64,000 bases of DNA from Cellulomonas sp. URHD0024 (GCF_000426185.1 NZ_KE384505.1:559741-623740), one strand, 5' to 3'. Shown: positions 9,116-17,784, numbered from the stretch's first letter. Translations and numbers: made by a program. Notes: generated from the sequence alone by a model not told the origin.

Positions 9116-10011
9116 CCCTTCAGGCCTGCGCGCCCGACGCCCTCCACGATGTACCGCTGGGCAGCGATGTACATCACCAGCACCGGCACGCTCGCGACGA
9201 CGGCGCCCGCCATGAGCAGGTCGTAGCGGACCGCGTTGGCGTTCTGGAGTGTCGACAGGCCGGCCGGCAGCGTCTGGTTCTCGGGCGAGAAGAGCACGTA
9301 GACGGGCCACAGGAAGTCGTTCCAGTTGGTCAGGAACGACAGCAGGGCCAACGTGACCAGGGCGGGCCGCGACAGCGGCAGGACGATCGTGCGGAACGTG
9401 CGCCACCGGGTCGCGCCGTCGATGAAGGCGGCTTCCTCCAGCTCCTTGGGCAGGGACAGGAAGAACTGCCGCAGGAAGAACACGCCGAAGGCACCGGCCG
9501 CGCCCGGGACGATGACGGCCAGAAGCGTGTCCAGCCAGCCGAGCCGCCCGACGATGAGGTAGTTCGGGATCAGGAGGATCACCGGCGGGATGAACAGCGT
9601 CGCGATGATGAGCCCGAAGACCCAGCGCTTGCCCGGGAAGTCGATCCGGGCGAGCGCGTACGCGGCCATCGACGCCGTGATCAGGACCAGAACCGTCTGC
9701 ATGGTCGCCGCTGCGAGGCTGTTGACCAGCCACCGGACCACCGGGGTGCCCTGCGTCGTGAAGATGCTCTCGTAGGCCTGTGTGGTCGGGTTCGCGGGGA
9801 TCCACTGCGGCGTGGTGGAGGCGGCATCGGCGGTCGTCTTGAACGACGTCGAGACCATGTAGATCAACGGCGAGATGAACACCAGGCTCAGGACGACCAG
9901 GGCGACGTAGAGCAGCACCTTGCGTGGTCCGCGTCGGCCGTTCTCCGACTCCCGGGCAGGGTCGCGAGAACCGCGGGCCGTCGCGCTGGTGGGGGCAGTT
10001 GCGGTGCTCAT
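9112..10011 (-). CDS. carbohydrate ABC transporter permease (MalG/UgpE type)
   Basis: A 299-aa inner-membrane permease with six predicted membrane segments. The cytoplasmic EAA loop reads ELEEAAFIDGATRWRTFRTIVLPLSRP, which contacts the ATPase. The N-terminus is a polar ~30-residue tail. It starts with an ATG that shares one base with the stop of the preceding permease gene. No ATPase gene lies in the operon, so a shared MsiK-like ATPase encoded elsewhere is expected, as in many actinobacterial sugar importers. Confidence 0.92.
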   Translation of the reverse strand: MSTATAPTSATARGSRDPARESENGRRGPRKVLLYVALVVLSLVFISPLIYMVSTSFKTTADAASTTPQWIPANPTTQAYESIFTTQGTPVVRWLVNSLAAATMQTVLVLITASMAAYALARIDFPGKRWVFGLIIATLFIPPVILLIPNYLIVGRLGWLDTLLAVIVPGAAGAFGVFFLRQFFLSLPKELEEAAFIDGATRWRTFRTIVLPLSRPALVTLALLSFLTNWNDFLWPVYVLFSPENQTLPAGLSTLQNANAVRYDLLMAGAVVASVPVLVMYIAAQRYIVEGVGRAGLKG

Positions 10012-11006
10012 CAGGCTTCTCCCTCCGCTCGAGCACTCGTCGTGCCGCGCTCGCGGAAGAGCGCGAAGACCCCGACGCTCACGACGGCGAGGAAGACGGT
10101 GAAGATCATCGACATCGCCGACGCCATGCCCGAGTTGAAGTTCGTCAGGCCGGTGTCGGCGATCTGGTAGATCGCCGTGCGGGTGGCCGTGCCGGGTCCG
10201 CCCTGCGTCATCAGGTAGCTCTGGCCGAACATGTTGACCGACGCGATGATCGTCACGCTGGTGACGAAGAGGAGCACGGGACGCAGACCCGGGAGCGTGA
10301 CGTTCCGGAACCGCTGCCAGACGTTCGCGCCGTCCATCTTCGCGGCCTCGTACAGCTCGGGCGAGATGTCCTGGAGCGCCGCCAGGTAGATGACGGAGTT
10401 GAAGCCGAGCGTCCACCAGACGGTGACTCCGACGAGCGAGATCCAGGCCCACGGCAGCTGGGTGAGCCACGGGATGGCGCTGTCGAGGCCGAGCCGGGAC
10501 AGGTACTGGTTGACCAGCCCGATGTTGGTGTCGAGGAGGTACCGCCACAGCACGGCGACCACCGCGACGCCGAGGACGTAGGGCGCGAAGTACGTCGCCC
10601 GGAAGAAGTTGCGGCACTTCACCTTGAGGTTCATCAGGAGGGCGACGCCCAGCGGGAGGACCAGCAGGAGCGGCACGGAGAACACGGTGAAGATCGCGGT
10701 CCCGCGCATCGCCTGCCAGAACGTCGACGCGAACGGCGAGTCACCGGTGAGGAGACCGGTGTAGTTGTCGAGGCCGACGAACGGCTTGTCGGGGAGGCTG
10801 TAGTCGTAGTCGTGCAGGCTGATCCAGACGCCGAACCCGGCGGGCAGCAGCACGAACACGGCAAACAGCACCAGGTACGGCGCCAGGAACAGCCAGCCGT
10901 CTCGCCGGTCGCGACGTCGGCTCGTCGCGCTCGTTGTGCTCGACCCGACCGCGGCCGTCGAGCGCGCGGGGACGCCGTGCCGTCGTCCGATGGCGATCTG
11001 CGTCAT
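10011..11006 (-). CDS. carbohydrate ABC transporter permease (MalF/UgpA type)
   Basis: A 331-aa permease. A polar N-terminal tail of ~35 residues precedes six membrane segments. The EAA loop reads ELYEAAKMDGANVWQRFRNVTLPGLRP. It is the partner of the MalG-type permease just downstream. Its ATG overlaps the stop of the binding-protein gene by four bases, giving a tightly coupled operon. Confidence 0.92.
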   Translation of the reverse strand: MTQIAIGRRHGVPARSTAAVGSSTTSATSRRRDRRDGWLFLAPYLVLFAVFVLLPAGFGVWISLHDYDYSLPDKPFVGLDNYTGLLTGDSPFASTFWQAMRGTAIFTVFSVPLLLVLPLGVALLMNLKVKCRNFFRATYFAPYVLGVAVVAVLWRYLLDTNIGLVNQYLSRLGLDSAIPWLTQLPWAWISLVGVTVWWTLGFNSVIYLAALQDISPELYEAAKMDGANVWQRFRNVTLPGLRPVLLFVTSVTIIASVNMFGQSYLMTQGGPGTATRTAIYQIADTGLTNFNSGMASAMSMIFTVFLAVVSVGVFALFRERGTTSARAEGEA

Positions 11007-12337
11007 GACTTCACCTCGAACTTCTTCAGGTTGGCCTGCATGAGCTGGGTCGCCTTCGACGCGTTCCCGCGGAGCGCCGCCTCCGGCGACTGGCGACCGA
11101 GGATCGCGTCCGCGAGCGCGATCTCCAGCGTCTGCGCCTGGACCTCGCCGAGTGCCGGCACGGGTGGCAGGAACCGCATCGTGGGAACCGCGGGCTCGAG
11201 GACCGCCTGTGGGCTCTTGAGGAACTCCGGCGTCTTGCGCGCCTCGGACCGCGCGGGGATCAGCCCGGAACCCGACCACGCCTCGGAGTTGTCGATGAGG
11301 AACCGTAGGAACGCCTTGCTGGCGAGGATCCGGTCGTCGTTCGGCGACCGGTTCTTGAACAGCACGAGCTGGTGGGAATTCGCCCAGACGGCGGGGGTGT
11401 CACCGATCGTCGGCAGAGCAGACATGGTCCACGGCAGGTCGGGGGCGGTGCTCTTGAGGTCGTTGATCTGCCAGATGCCGTCCCACGTGTAGGCGCCCTG
11501 GCCGCCCTTGAAGGCCGTGTACTGGGAGTCGGGGGCCACGTTCTTCGGGCTGACGCCGGACTGGATGAGCCCCGTCAGCCAGGACAGCGCGGCGATGCCG
11601 GCATCGCTGTCGAAGGTCGCCTTGCTGCCGTCCTCGGAGTACGGCTCACCCCCGAACTGCCACAGCAGCGACAGGAAGATCAGGTGGGCCGGCCACCGGT
11701 TCGGCACCCAGAACGGGGTCTTGACCCCGGCGGACATCAAGGCCGAGATCGAGGCCTCGAGGTCCTGTCGCGTGGCCGGCGTGGGATTTCCGCCGCCCTT
11801 CGCCACCAGATCGGTGTTCGCGTACGACGCCAGTGAGTGCACGTCGAGCGGGACGCCGTACCGGTGGTCGCCGAAGACTCCGCGCTCCCACACCTCGTGC
11901 GGGTACTGCTCGGCGCTGACGCCGATCTCGTCGAGGATGTCGTCGAGGGGGGCGATCGTCTGGCGCGACGCCTGGGTGGCGAGCTGCTCGACGTGCATGG
12001 CTCCCACGTCCGGGCCCTTGCCGGCGTGCACCGCGGCGACGACTCGTTGGTAGTACTGCGCCCACTGGACGACGTTCATCCGGACGGTGATCAGGTCCTG
12101 GCTCTTGTTGAAGTCGGCCACCAGCTGGCGCATCGCGGGTCCGTCGCCGCCCGTGAAGCCGTTCCAGTACTCGATCTGGACCGGGGGCCCGTCGTACTCC
12201 CCGCTCAACGGTGGTCCGGAGCTCGCCAGCGGTGTCGCCGATGCGCAGGCCGCGAGGCCGAGTCCGGCACCCACGGCGAGGGCGCTGAGCGTCAGGAACT
12301 CGCGCCTGGTGGTGGGTACGTCGATCACGCGACCCAT
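11003..12337 (-). CDS. sugar ABC transporter substrate-binding lipoprotein (Tat-type signal)
   Basis: An extracellular solute-binding protein of family 1, 444 aa. The signal has a twin-arginine motif TTRREFL (Arg11-Arg12) and a lipobox ending LAAC with Cys31, so it is a Tat-exported lipoprotein. The mature part has the family's IEYWNGFTGGDG and WDGIWQ segments. It is the first gene of the operon binding protein-permease-permease-GH43 (12337 down to 8162). No LacI-type regulator gene is adjacent. The ligand is inferred to be a plant-cell-wall oligosaccharide from the GH43 partner. Confidence 0.92.
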   Translation of the reverse strand: MGRVIDVPTTRREFLTLSALAVGAGLGLAACASATPLASSGPPLSGEYDGPPVQIEYWNGFTGGDGPAMRQLVADFNKSQDLITVRMNVVQWAQYYQRVVAAVHAGKGPDVGAMHVEQLATQASRQTIAPLDDILDEIGVSAEQYPHEVWERGVFGDHRYGVPLDVHSLASYANTDLVAKGGGNPTPATRQDLEASISALMSAGVKTPFWVPNRWPAHLIFLSLLWQFGGEPYSEDGSKATFDSDAGIAALSWLTGLIQSGVSPKNVAPDSQYTAFKGGQGAYTWDGIWQINDLKSTAPDLPWTMSALPTIGDTPAVWANSHQLVLFKNRSPNDDRILASKAFLRFLIDNSEAWSGSGLIPARSEARKTPEFLKSPQAVLEPAVPTMRFLPPVPALGEVQAQTLEIALADAILGRQSPEAALRGNASKATQLMQANLKKFEVKS

Positions 12338-12445
12338 GGGTTCACCACCCCGTCGTGACGATCGGTCGCACGGTCTTCTCCCGCTCCATCACCTTGCTCC
12401 CGCGTTCGACACCTGTCCACCGGAACGGGGGCAGACAGACGGAAC

Positions 12446-12482
12446 GGGCCGCTCCCCTGCCCGTAGGACAGGGGAGCGGCCC
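12446..12482 (-). terminator. strong hairpin between the glsB-type gene and the sugar operon
   Basis: A perfect 14-bp stem, GGGCCGCTCCCCTG (12446-12459) with its complement at 12469-12482, has a 9-base loop. It lies 12 bases past the stop of the small membrane protein gene on the minus strand. No U-tract follows. It would separate that gene from the sugar operon. Confidence 0.75.
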
Positions 12483-12494
12483 GCTCCGCGAGGA

Positions 12495-12773
12495 TCAGTT
12501 GGTGATCGAGCGGCGGCCGCCGACCCGGATCCAGATGAGAAGCACGATGATCGCACCGATGATCGAGCCGAGCAGCCCGGCAGGCTGCAGGAAGCCGTCA
12601 TCCGCGTCCTTGTGGAACAGCAGGTAGCCGAGGAAACCCCCGACGAACGACCCGATGATCCCGATGAGGATCGTCATTCCGATCGACAGGTTCTGCCTTC
12701 CGGGGACGACGAGCCGCGCGAGCGCCCCGGCGATGAGCCCGACGACGACGATGGTGATGATCAGTCCCAGCAT
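12495..12773 (-). CDS. GlsB/YeaQ/YmgE family stress-response membrane protein
   Basis: A 92-aa protein with three hydrophobic segments and the glycine-rich pattern of the transglycosylase-associated (GlsB/YeaQ/YmgE) family. Conserved blocks are GLIAGALARLVVPG near the N-terminus, IGIIGSFVGGFLGYLL in the middle, and GLLGSIIGAIIVLLIW at the end. Proteins of this family accumulate under general or envelope stress; the biochemical role is unknown. GAGAGG precedes the ATG, and a TAGGGT -10 box lies on the minus strand at 12823-12818. Confidence 0.9.
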   Translation of the reverse strand: MLGLIITIVVVGLIAGALARLVVPGRQNLSIGMTILIGIIGSFVGGFLGYLLFHKDADDGFLQPAGLLGSIIGAIIVLLIWIRVGGRRSITN

Positions 12774-12836
12774 GGTGGTGCCTCTCTGCTCGTGTGGTGA
12801 CGTCCCTCGACCTCACCACCCTACGGACGGTGCAGT

Positions 12837-12852
12837 ACACCCCTAGGGGGGT
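12837..12852. promoter_or_regulatory. CsoR-operator-like palindrome in front of the response regulator gene
   Basis: The core CCCCTAGGGG (12840-12849) is a perfect 10-bp palindrome, and the arms extend to ACnCCCCTAGGGGnGT with one mismatched pair per half. It lies five bases upstream of the TACGGT -10 box (12854-12859) of the LuxR-type gene, between its -35 and -10. The pattern resembles known actinobacterial CsoR copper-sensor operators (C-tract, CTAG centre, G-tract). No csoR or copper gene is visible here, so the regulator is unassigned. Confidence 0.45.
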
Positions 12853-12865
12853 CTACGGTCGAGCT

Positions 12866-13531
12866 GTGAACAAGTCTGGACGACCGATCAGGATTGCGCT
12901 CGTCGACGACTACGACGTGGTGGTCATGGGGGTGGCCCGGATGCTCGACCCGTACCGCGACCGTGTGGTGGTGGCCGAGATCGACACGAACGAACCGGTC
13001 GAGGACGACGTCGACATCGTGCTGTACGACGCGTTCGCCCAGCCGGAGTCCGACCAGCACGAGGTCGGCGTGCTGGTGCGCAACCCGAGGGCCCGCCAGG
13101 TGGTCGTCTTCACGTGGAACTTCCATCCCGACCTCGTCGCCAGTGCCCGCGCGCAGGGCGTGCGCGGCTATCTGTCCAAGGCGCTGCCGGCGCGTGAGCT
13201 CGTGAGCGCGCTCGAGTCTGTCCACGACGGCGACGTCGTGATCAGCGAGGTGCCGAGCCGCGCCCGACCCGCCACCGGACTCGACTGGCCCGGCCGCGCC
13301 GAAGGCCTGACGGACCGCGAGTCGGAGATCCTTGCGCTGATCACCCAGGGGCTGAGCAACGCGGACGTCGCCTCGCTGACCTACCTCAGCCCGAACACCG
13401 TGAAGTCCTACATCCGGTCGGCATACGGGAAGATCGGCGTCGAGAGCCGGACACAAGCGGTGCTGTGGGGCGTGGGGCACGGCTTCGTGCCCGACCACCA
13501 GCGGATCGACCACTGGCGCGGCGGTCCGTGA
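12866..13531 (+). CDS. LuxR-family response regulator (orphan)
   Basis: A 221-aa two-domain regulator. The receiver domain begins IRIALVDDYDVVVMG (acidic pocket), with probable phospho-acceptor Asp in DIVLYD and conserved Lys in YLSKALP. A LuxR/NarL helix-turn-helix follows from LTDRESEILALI to VKSYIRSAYGKIG. The GTG start lies six bases after a TACGGT -10 box, which favours a leaderless start over an upstream GTG without support. No sensor kinase is adjacent. A CsoR-like palindrome overlaps the promoter. Confidence 0.9.
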   Translation: MNKSGRPIRIALVDDYDVVVMGVARMLDPYRDRVVVAEIDTNEPVEDDVDIVLYDAFAQPESDQHEVGVLVRNPRARQVVVFTWNFHPDLVASARAQGVRGYLSKALPARELVSALESVHDGDVVISEVPSRARPATGLDWPGRAEGLTDRESEILALITQGLSNADVASLTYLSPNTVKSYIRSAYGKIGVESRTQAVLWGVGHGFVPDHQRIDHWRGGP

Positions 13532-13591
13532 GGCGGCCGATGCCGCAAAAAAGGGACCAGCGATGTTCCCTGCAGGCTGCAGACTCACTGC

Positions 13592-14449
13592 ATGCTCCTG
13601 CTCCTGCCCGCCGACCCGCTGAACCCTCGATCGTGCGACCCGCACTTCGCCCCCGAGGCGCGTGCTGCCCGTGACCTGGGCATCGACGTCGCGTTCGTCG
13701 ACCACGACGCGCTGTGCGCGGGTGCCGCCGGCCAGGCCGTGGCGCGGGTTCCCGGCTCGGACGACGCGGTCTACCGGGGCTGGATGCTCCGCGGCGGCGA
13801 GTACGCCGCGTTCGAGCACGCCCTCGGTGCGCGCGGTGTCGCTCTGCGCACGTCCGCGGCTGCCTTCCGGACGGCGCACGAGCTGCCCGGCTGGTATGCG
13901 GCGCTGAGCGACCTCACCCCGCAGACCGTGTGGTCGACGGGCGGCGCGCCCGACGAGGTCGCCGCCCTGTGCGCGGCCCTGGGTACCGGCGGCGCGGTCC
14001 TGCGCGACTACGTGAAGTCGATGAAGCACTACTGGGACGAGGCGTGCTTCATCCCCGACGTCACCGACATCGACACCGCGACGCGCGTCGCGGCACGGTT
14101 CGTCGAGCTGCGTGAGGACTCGCTCACGGGCGGTCTGGTCCTGCGCCGGTTCGAGCACTTCCGGGGTGCGGAGGTGCGCACCTGGTGGATCGACGGCCGC
14201 TGCGCCCTGGCGACGGCACACCCGGACACCGCCGATGAGCTGCCAGGGCCGGAGCTCGTGCTGCCCGACCTCGGGCCGACGGTCACCGCTCTCGGGTTGG
14301 GCTTCGTGACCGTCGATCTCGCCCGCCGCGAGGACGGCGTGTGGCGCGTGATCGAGCTCGGCGACGGCCAGGTCAGCGACCGCCCGACGTCGACCTCGCC
14401 CGAAGACCTGGTGGGCGCACTGGTGCGGCACGACGCGGCGCTGGGGTGA
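13592..14449 (+). CDS. ATP-grasp domain protein (DUF4343-like)
   Basis: A 285-aa protein that appears to carry a C-terminal ATP-grasp fold: VLRDYVKSMKHYW supplies a lysine-containing strand, LVLRRFEHF a central strand, and FVTVDLARREDGVWRVIELGDGQVSD the Mg-ATP Asp/Glu/Asp set near the end. The N-terminal ~90 residues are a variable domain. Such proteins ligate or phosphorylate small substrates that are not yet known. The start ATG is preceded by a CAGACT -10-like box six bases upstream, a weak leaderless signal. Its stop overlaps a truncated methyltransferase reading frame (GTGA), suggesting a former two-gene operon. Confidence 0.72.
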   Translation: MLLLLPADPLNPRSCDPHFAPEARAARDLGIDVAFVDHDALCAGAAGQAVARVPGSDDAVYRGWMLRGGEYAAFEHALGARGVALRTSAAAFRTAHELPGWYAALSDLTPQTVWSTGGAPDEVAALCAALGTGGAVLRDYVKSMKHYWDEACFIPDVTDIDTATRVAARFVELREDSLTGGLVLRRFEHFRGAEVRTWWIDGRCALATAHPDTADELPGPELVLPDLGPTVTALGLGFVTVDLARREDGVWRVIELGDGQVSDRPTSTSPEDLVGALVRHDAALG

Positions 14450-14575
14450 CGCGCGCAGTGGCCGACGCGATCTTCGAGGACCCCCGCCTGACCACGATCT
14501 ACGACGCATTCGACGGTGACCGCAGCGATCTCGACGCCTACGTCCCGATCGTCGATGCACGAACTGACTCGAGCG
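14446..14575 (+). pseudogene. N-terminal fragment of a class I SAM-dependent methyltransferase
   Basis: From the GTG at 14446 the frame encodes about 37 residues typical of the N-terminus of actinobacterial class I methyltransferases (IFEDPRLTTIYDAFDGDR, then DLDAYVPIVD). The expected glycine-rich SAM-binding motif never follows. The sequence turns into unrelated codons near 14550 and meets the stop codon of the opposing DUF952 gene at 14576. This looks like a deletion that removed roughly 200 codons. Confidence 0.65.
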
Positions 14576-14935
14576 CTACCGGCTCGGGCCCCACGCGAAG
14601 ACACCGTCGGCGTCGAGGTGTGCGGGCACGACGTCGACCACCCAGGCCGGGTCGATCGGCCCGTAGATGTGCGGGTAGAGCTCGCCGTTCCCGCCGTCCT
14701 CGTAGCGGACCTCGGTGCCGGCCGCGATGATCGTGCCGGTCTCCAGCAGCAGGACGCACACCTCGTCGGGTTCACCGGCGAACACGAACGCGGCGACGGC
14801 GGGAAGCTGGGCCCGCGACGACGCGTGGATGAACCCGACGTCCTCGTAGGTCCGGCCCTTCGTCGACCAGCGGTAGGTGCCGCTGTCCACGGCCGCGTCC
14901 CAGTCTGCGCGACGGGTGATGTGCAGGATCTCCAC
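14576..14935 (-). CDS. DUF952 family protein
   Basis: A small soluble protein of the DUF952 (COG3502) family, whose function is unknown. The family core starts at EILHITRRADWDAA and continues with GFIHASSRAQLPAVA, VLLLET, VRYEDGGNGELYPHIYGPI and a C-terminal acidic/aromatic end. I chose the GTG at 14935 because a TACCGT -10 box lies six bases upstream on the minus strand (14947-14942) and because the domain begins there. An ATG at 15001 would add 22 residues that do not look conserved. It sits downstream of the deazaflavin-type oxidoreductase gene on the same strand. Confidence 0.78.
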   Translation of the reverse strand: MEILHITRRADWDAAVDSGTYRWSTKGRTYEDVGFIHASSRAQLPAVAAFVFAGEPDEVCVLLLETGTIIAAGTEVRYEDGGNGELYPHIYGPIDPAWVVDVVPAHLDADGVFAWGPSR

Positions 14936-15035
14936 GTTCGGACGGTAGCCGGACAATCGCCGGTCGATGTCCAGCCGGGCGCGGTGCGCCGGGAACTTCA
15001 CCGAGGAAGCGGTGCTGACAGCGCGCCCACCGGCG

Positions 15036-15503
15036 TCAGGTGCGTGCCAGGCGGAAGACCCGGAGCTCCCGGTCCGAGGCGCGGTCCGCGTAGGTCTCGT
15101 AGGCCGGCCAGACGGCTGTGAGCGCCGGCAGGAGGCGGGCGCGCTCGTCGTCGGAGGCGAGCAGCGCGGTGACCGGGGTGGTGACGCCGGCGATCGTGAC
15201 GGTGCCGGTCGGGTTCGCCAGCAGGTTGCCCGACCACGCCGGGTGGTGGGCCTGGCCCCAGTTGGAGCCGATGAGCACCCAGCCGTCCCCGTCGACGGCG
15301 TAGAGCAGGACAGCCTCGCGGGGTTCGCCGGTCTTGCGCCCGGTCGTCGTCAGGACCAGGTGGGGCAAGGTCGGCCTGCCGAGGACGCTGAGCCGGCCGC
15401 GTGTTGCCTTCTGGAGCCGGCGGTCGAAGCCCGAGACGGCGCGGCCGAGGCGGGCGAACCAGCGGGTCCGGCCGAACCGACGGGTCAGGGAGAGCACGCT
15501 CAT
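15036..15503 (-). CDS. nitroreductase/deazaflavin-dependent oxidoreductase family protein
   Basis: A 155-aa split-beta-barrel protein of the F420-dependent Ddn/DUF385-type family. Diagnostic segments are LVLTTTGRKTGEPREAVLLY, GSNWGQAHHPAWSGNLLANP and VWPAYETYADR. Members reduce diverse substrates with cofactor F420H2. Which cofactor and substrate this one uses is not visible. The ATG at 15503 is chosen because the family core follows closely; an upstream extension to 15605 lacks support. Confidence 0.85.
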   Translation of the reverse strand: MSVLSLTRRFGRTRWFARLGRAVSGFDRRLQKATRGRLSVLGRPTLPHLVLTTTGRKTGEPREAVLLYAVDGDGWVLIGSNWGQAHHPAWSGNLLANPTGTVTIAGVTTPVTALLASDDERARLLPALTAVWPAYETYADRASDRELRVFRLART

Positions 15504-15891
15504 CTCACGATTGTCCCTGCTCAGCGGGCTGCGACGAACCCGCCGGAGTACGGTGGAAAGCGAGGTCCGAGCAGAGCACTCATGATCAGCACGACCGCGG
15601 TTCATAGCAGATCCGAGACGGATCGTCAGGGGCTTTGCCTCGATGACACCCGTCCGGAGGAAGGTTCGGACAGGTAACCGTGGTGTTTCTGCGGGGTGAC
15701 GATCTCACATCATGGACGTACCGGTCAGTATCAATAGCGTAACGATCACCAGATCTGTGGCTACCTGTCCGTTTTGTCCGTTGGGGCTTCACTAACGTGT
15801 CCGCAACCCCCGGAGGGCTCTGCTCCCTTGTGCGCCGTGACCATCGACGCCCGTGTGACTCGGCAGACCCGCCACCGTTTCAGGAGGAACA
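15504..15891. other. intergenic region between oxidoreductase and peptide-binding protein genes
   Basis: This 388-bp stretch is the divergent control region of the minus-strand oxidoreductase gene and the peptide transporter. It is visibly less GC-rich around 15690-15790 and has TAGCGT and TAACGT boxes that could be -10 elements for the binding-protein gene. I see no open frame with a ribosome site, no convincing riboswitch and no clear terminator. Confidence 0.5.
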
Positions 15892-17754
15892 TTGAAGATC
15901 ACACGGAAGGCCGCGACCGCAGCGGTCGCCTCGCTGAGCCTTCTCGCTCTCGCTGCGTGCAGCAGCGGTAATGGCGACACGACCGACGACAACGCAGGCA
16001 TCAACCAGAGCACCGCCGTCAACGCCGCGTGGGAGTCACCCCTCACGTCGTTGAACACGGACGAGTTCAACGTGGGCAACGCGACGCAGAACGCGGTCGT
16101 CACCTACCTGACGAACTCGCAGTTCAACTACTACGAGCCGGACCTCACGCTCCACAAGGACACGAGCTTCGGCAAGTACGAGAAGGTCTCGGCAGATCCC
16201 CTCGTCGTGAAGTACACGATCAGCAAGGACGCCACGTGGTCGGACGGCACCCCCGTCACCGCCACGGACAGCCTGCTCGAGTGGGCGGCGACCTCGGGCC
16301 ACCTGAACACGATCGAGGGCAACTTCGACGCTGATTCCAACGACCTGACCGACTACAAGGCCGGTGTGTTCTTCAACGGCGTGACCCCCGGCGCTGCGCT
16401 GGTCACGAAGACTCCTGAGGTCTCCGACGACAACAAGTCGATCACCTTCACCTACGACAAGCCGTTCGGTGACTGGGAGCTCGAGTTCCAGGGCCCGGTC
16501 GTCCCCGCGCACGTCGTCGCCACCCACACGCTGGGCATCACGGACCCGACGAAGGCCAACGAGGCGCTGGCGAAGGCGATCACCGACAACGACGTCGAGA
16601 AGCTCAAGCCCATCGCGGAGTTCTGGAACCACGGGTTCAACATCTCGAAGTTCCCGGACGACAAGTCCCTCGTCGTTTCGGACGGCCCGTACATCATCAG
16701 CGACTTCGTCGACGGCCAGTACCTGACGGTCAAGCGCAACGACAAGTACAAGGGCAGCCGCACCACGGGGCCCGACACCTTCACGTTCCGCTACATCGAC
16801 GACCCGATGGGGCAGGTGCAGGCTCTCCAGAACGGTGAGGTCGACATCGTCGGCCCGCAGGCCTCCGCCGACGTCCTGACGGCACTCAACGACCTCGGGA
16901 CCGTCAACGTCCAGAACGCCGACGAGGGCACGTACGAGCACATCGACCTGCAGTTCACCAACAAGGGCCCGTTCGACCCGGCCACCTACGGTGGCGACGC
17001 CGCGAAGGCGCTCGCCGTCCGCAAGGCGTTCCTGACGGCCCTGCCGCGACAGGCGATCATCGACAACCTGATCAAGCCGCTCAACCCCAAGGCCGAGGTC
17101 CGTAACTCGTTCCAGGTCCTGCCGAGCGCGCCGAACTACGACGAGGTCGTCAAGAACAACGGCTCGGACGAGTACCCGAACGCCGGCGACCCCGCCAAGG
17201 CCAAGTCGATCCTGGCCTCCGCTGGAGTCACCGGTCCGATCAACGTCCGCCTGGTCTTCAACGGCGACAACCCGCGCCGCGTCAACGAGTTCGACCTCAT
17301 CAAGAACGCCGAGGCTGCAGTTGGCTTCACGATGGTCGACGCCTCGGCTCCGGCAGCGAAGTGGGTCAACAAGATCAACACCGGCCAGGCCGACTACGAC
17401 GCCTCGCTGTTCGGTTGGCAGTCCACCTCGACGGCAGTGACCGCCGGGGAGCCGACCTACCGCACCGGTGGCAGCCAGAACAAGAGCGGCTACACCAATG
17501 CCAAGGTGGACAGCCTGTACGACCAGCTCTCCACGGAGCTCGACGGCAAGAAGCAGACGGAGCTGCTCTACAAGATCGAGCAGCAGCTGAACGCCGACGC
17601 CTTCGGCACCACGATCTTCCAGTTCCCCGGGATCCACGCCTGGAGCAAGAAGCTCACCGGCCCCGATCCCCTCTCCCTGAGCCCGACGATCATGTACGGG
17701 TTCTGGAACTGGAAGATCGAGGGGTCCGGCGCGACGGACAAGGCCACGAGCTGA
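15892..17754 (+). CDS. peptide ABC transporter substrate-binding lipoprotein (SBP family 5), copy 1
   Basis: A 620-aa lipoprotein with a lipobox LALAAC (Cys23) and the oligopeptide/nickel-binding fold of SBP family 5 (Dpp/OppA). Family blocks include TWSDGTPVTATDSLLEW, SDGPYIISDFVDGQYLTVKRN and GEVDIVGPQ. The start is a TTG at 15892, supported by AGGAGGA at 15882-15888; no better start exists. It heads the transporter cluster. A hairpin after its stop may give extra binding-protein transcripts relative to the permeases. A second, related binding protein closes the cluster at 23337. Confidence 0.92.
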   Translation: MKITRKAATAAVASLSLLALAACSSGNGDTTDDNAGINQSTAVNAAWESPLTSLNTDEFNVGNATQNAVVTYLTNSQFNYYEPDLTLHKDTSFGKYEKVSADPLVVKYTISKDATWSDGTPVTATDSLLEWAATSGHLNTIEGNFDADSNDLTDYKAGVFFNGVTPGAALVTKTPEVSDDNKSITFTYDKPFGDWELEFQGPVVPAHVVATHTLGITDPTKANEALAKAITDNDVEKLKPIAEFWNHGFNISKFPDDKSLVVSDGPYIISDFVDGQYLTVKRNDKYKGSRTTGPDTFTFRYIDDPMGQVQALQNGEVDIVGPQASADVLTALNDLGTVNVQNADEGTYEHIDLQFTNKGPFDPATYGGDAAKALAVRKAFLTALPRQAIIDNLIKPLNPKAEVRNSFQVLPSAPNYDEVVKNNGSDEYPNAGDPAKAKSILASAGVTGPINVRLVFNGDNPRRVNEFDLIKNAEAAVGFTMVDASAPAAKWVNKINTGQADYDASLFGWQSTSTAVTAGEPTYRTGGSQNKSGYTNAKVDSLYDQLSTELDGKKQTELLYKIEQQLNADAFGTTIFQFPGIHAWSKKLTGPDPLSLSPTIMYGFWNWKIEGSGATDKATS

Positions 17755-17784
17755 CCCGTCAGACCGCCTGACTGACACCGGTCG

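Noticed and set aside
13550-13575. T6-tailed mini-hairpin on the minus strand (A6 on plus) after the response regulator gene
   Set aside because: The stem is only five base pairs and no minus-strand gene ends nearby, so a terminator call is not supported.
16036-17778. 580-codon minus-strand frame opposite peptide-binding protein copy 1
   Set aside because: No start signal and no domain; the plus strand has a lipobox, a ribosome site and a full family match.
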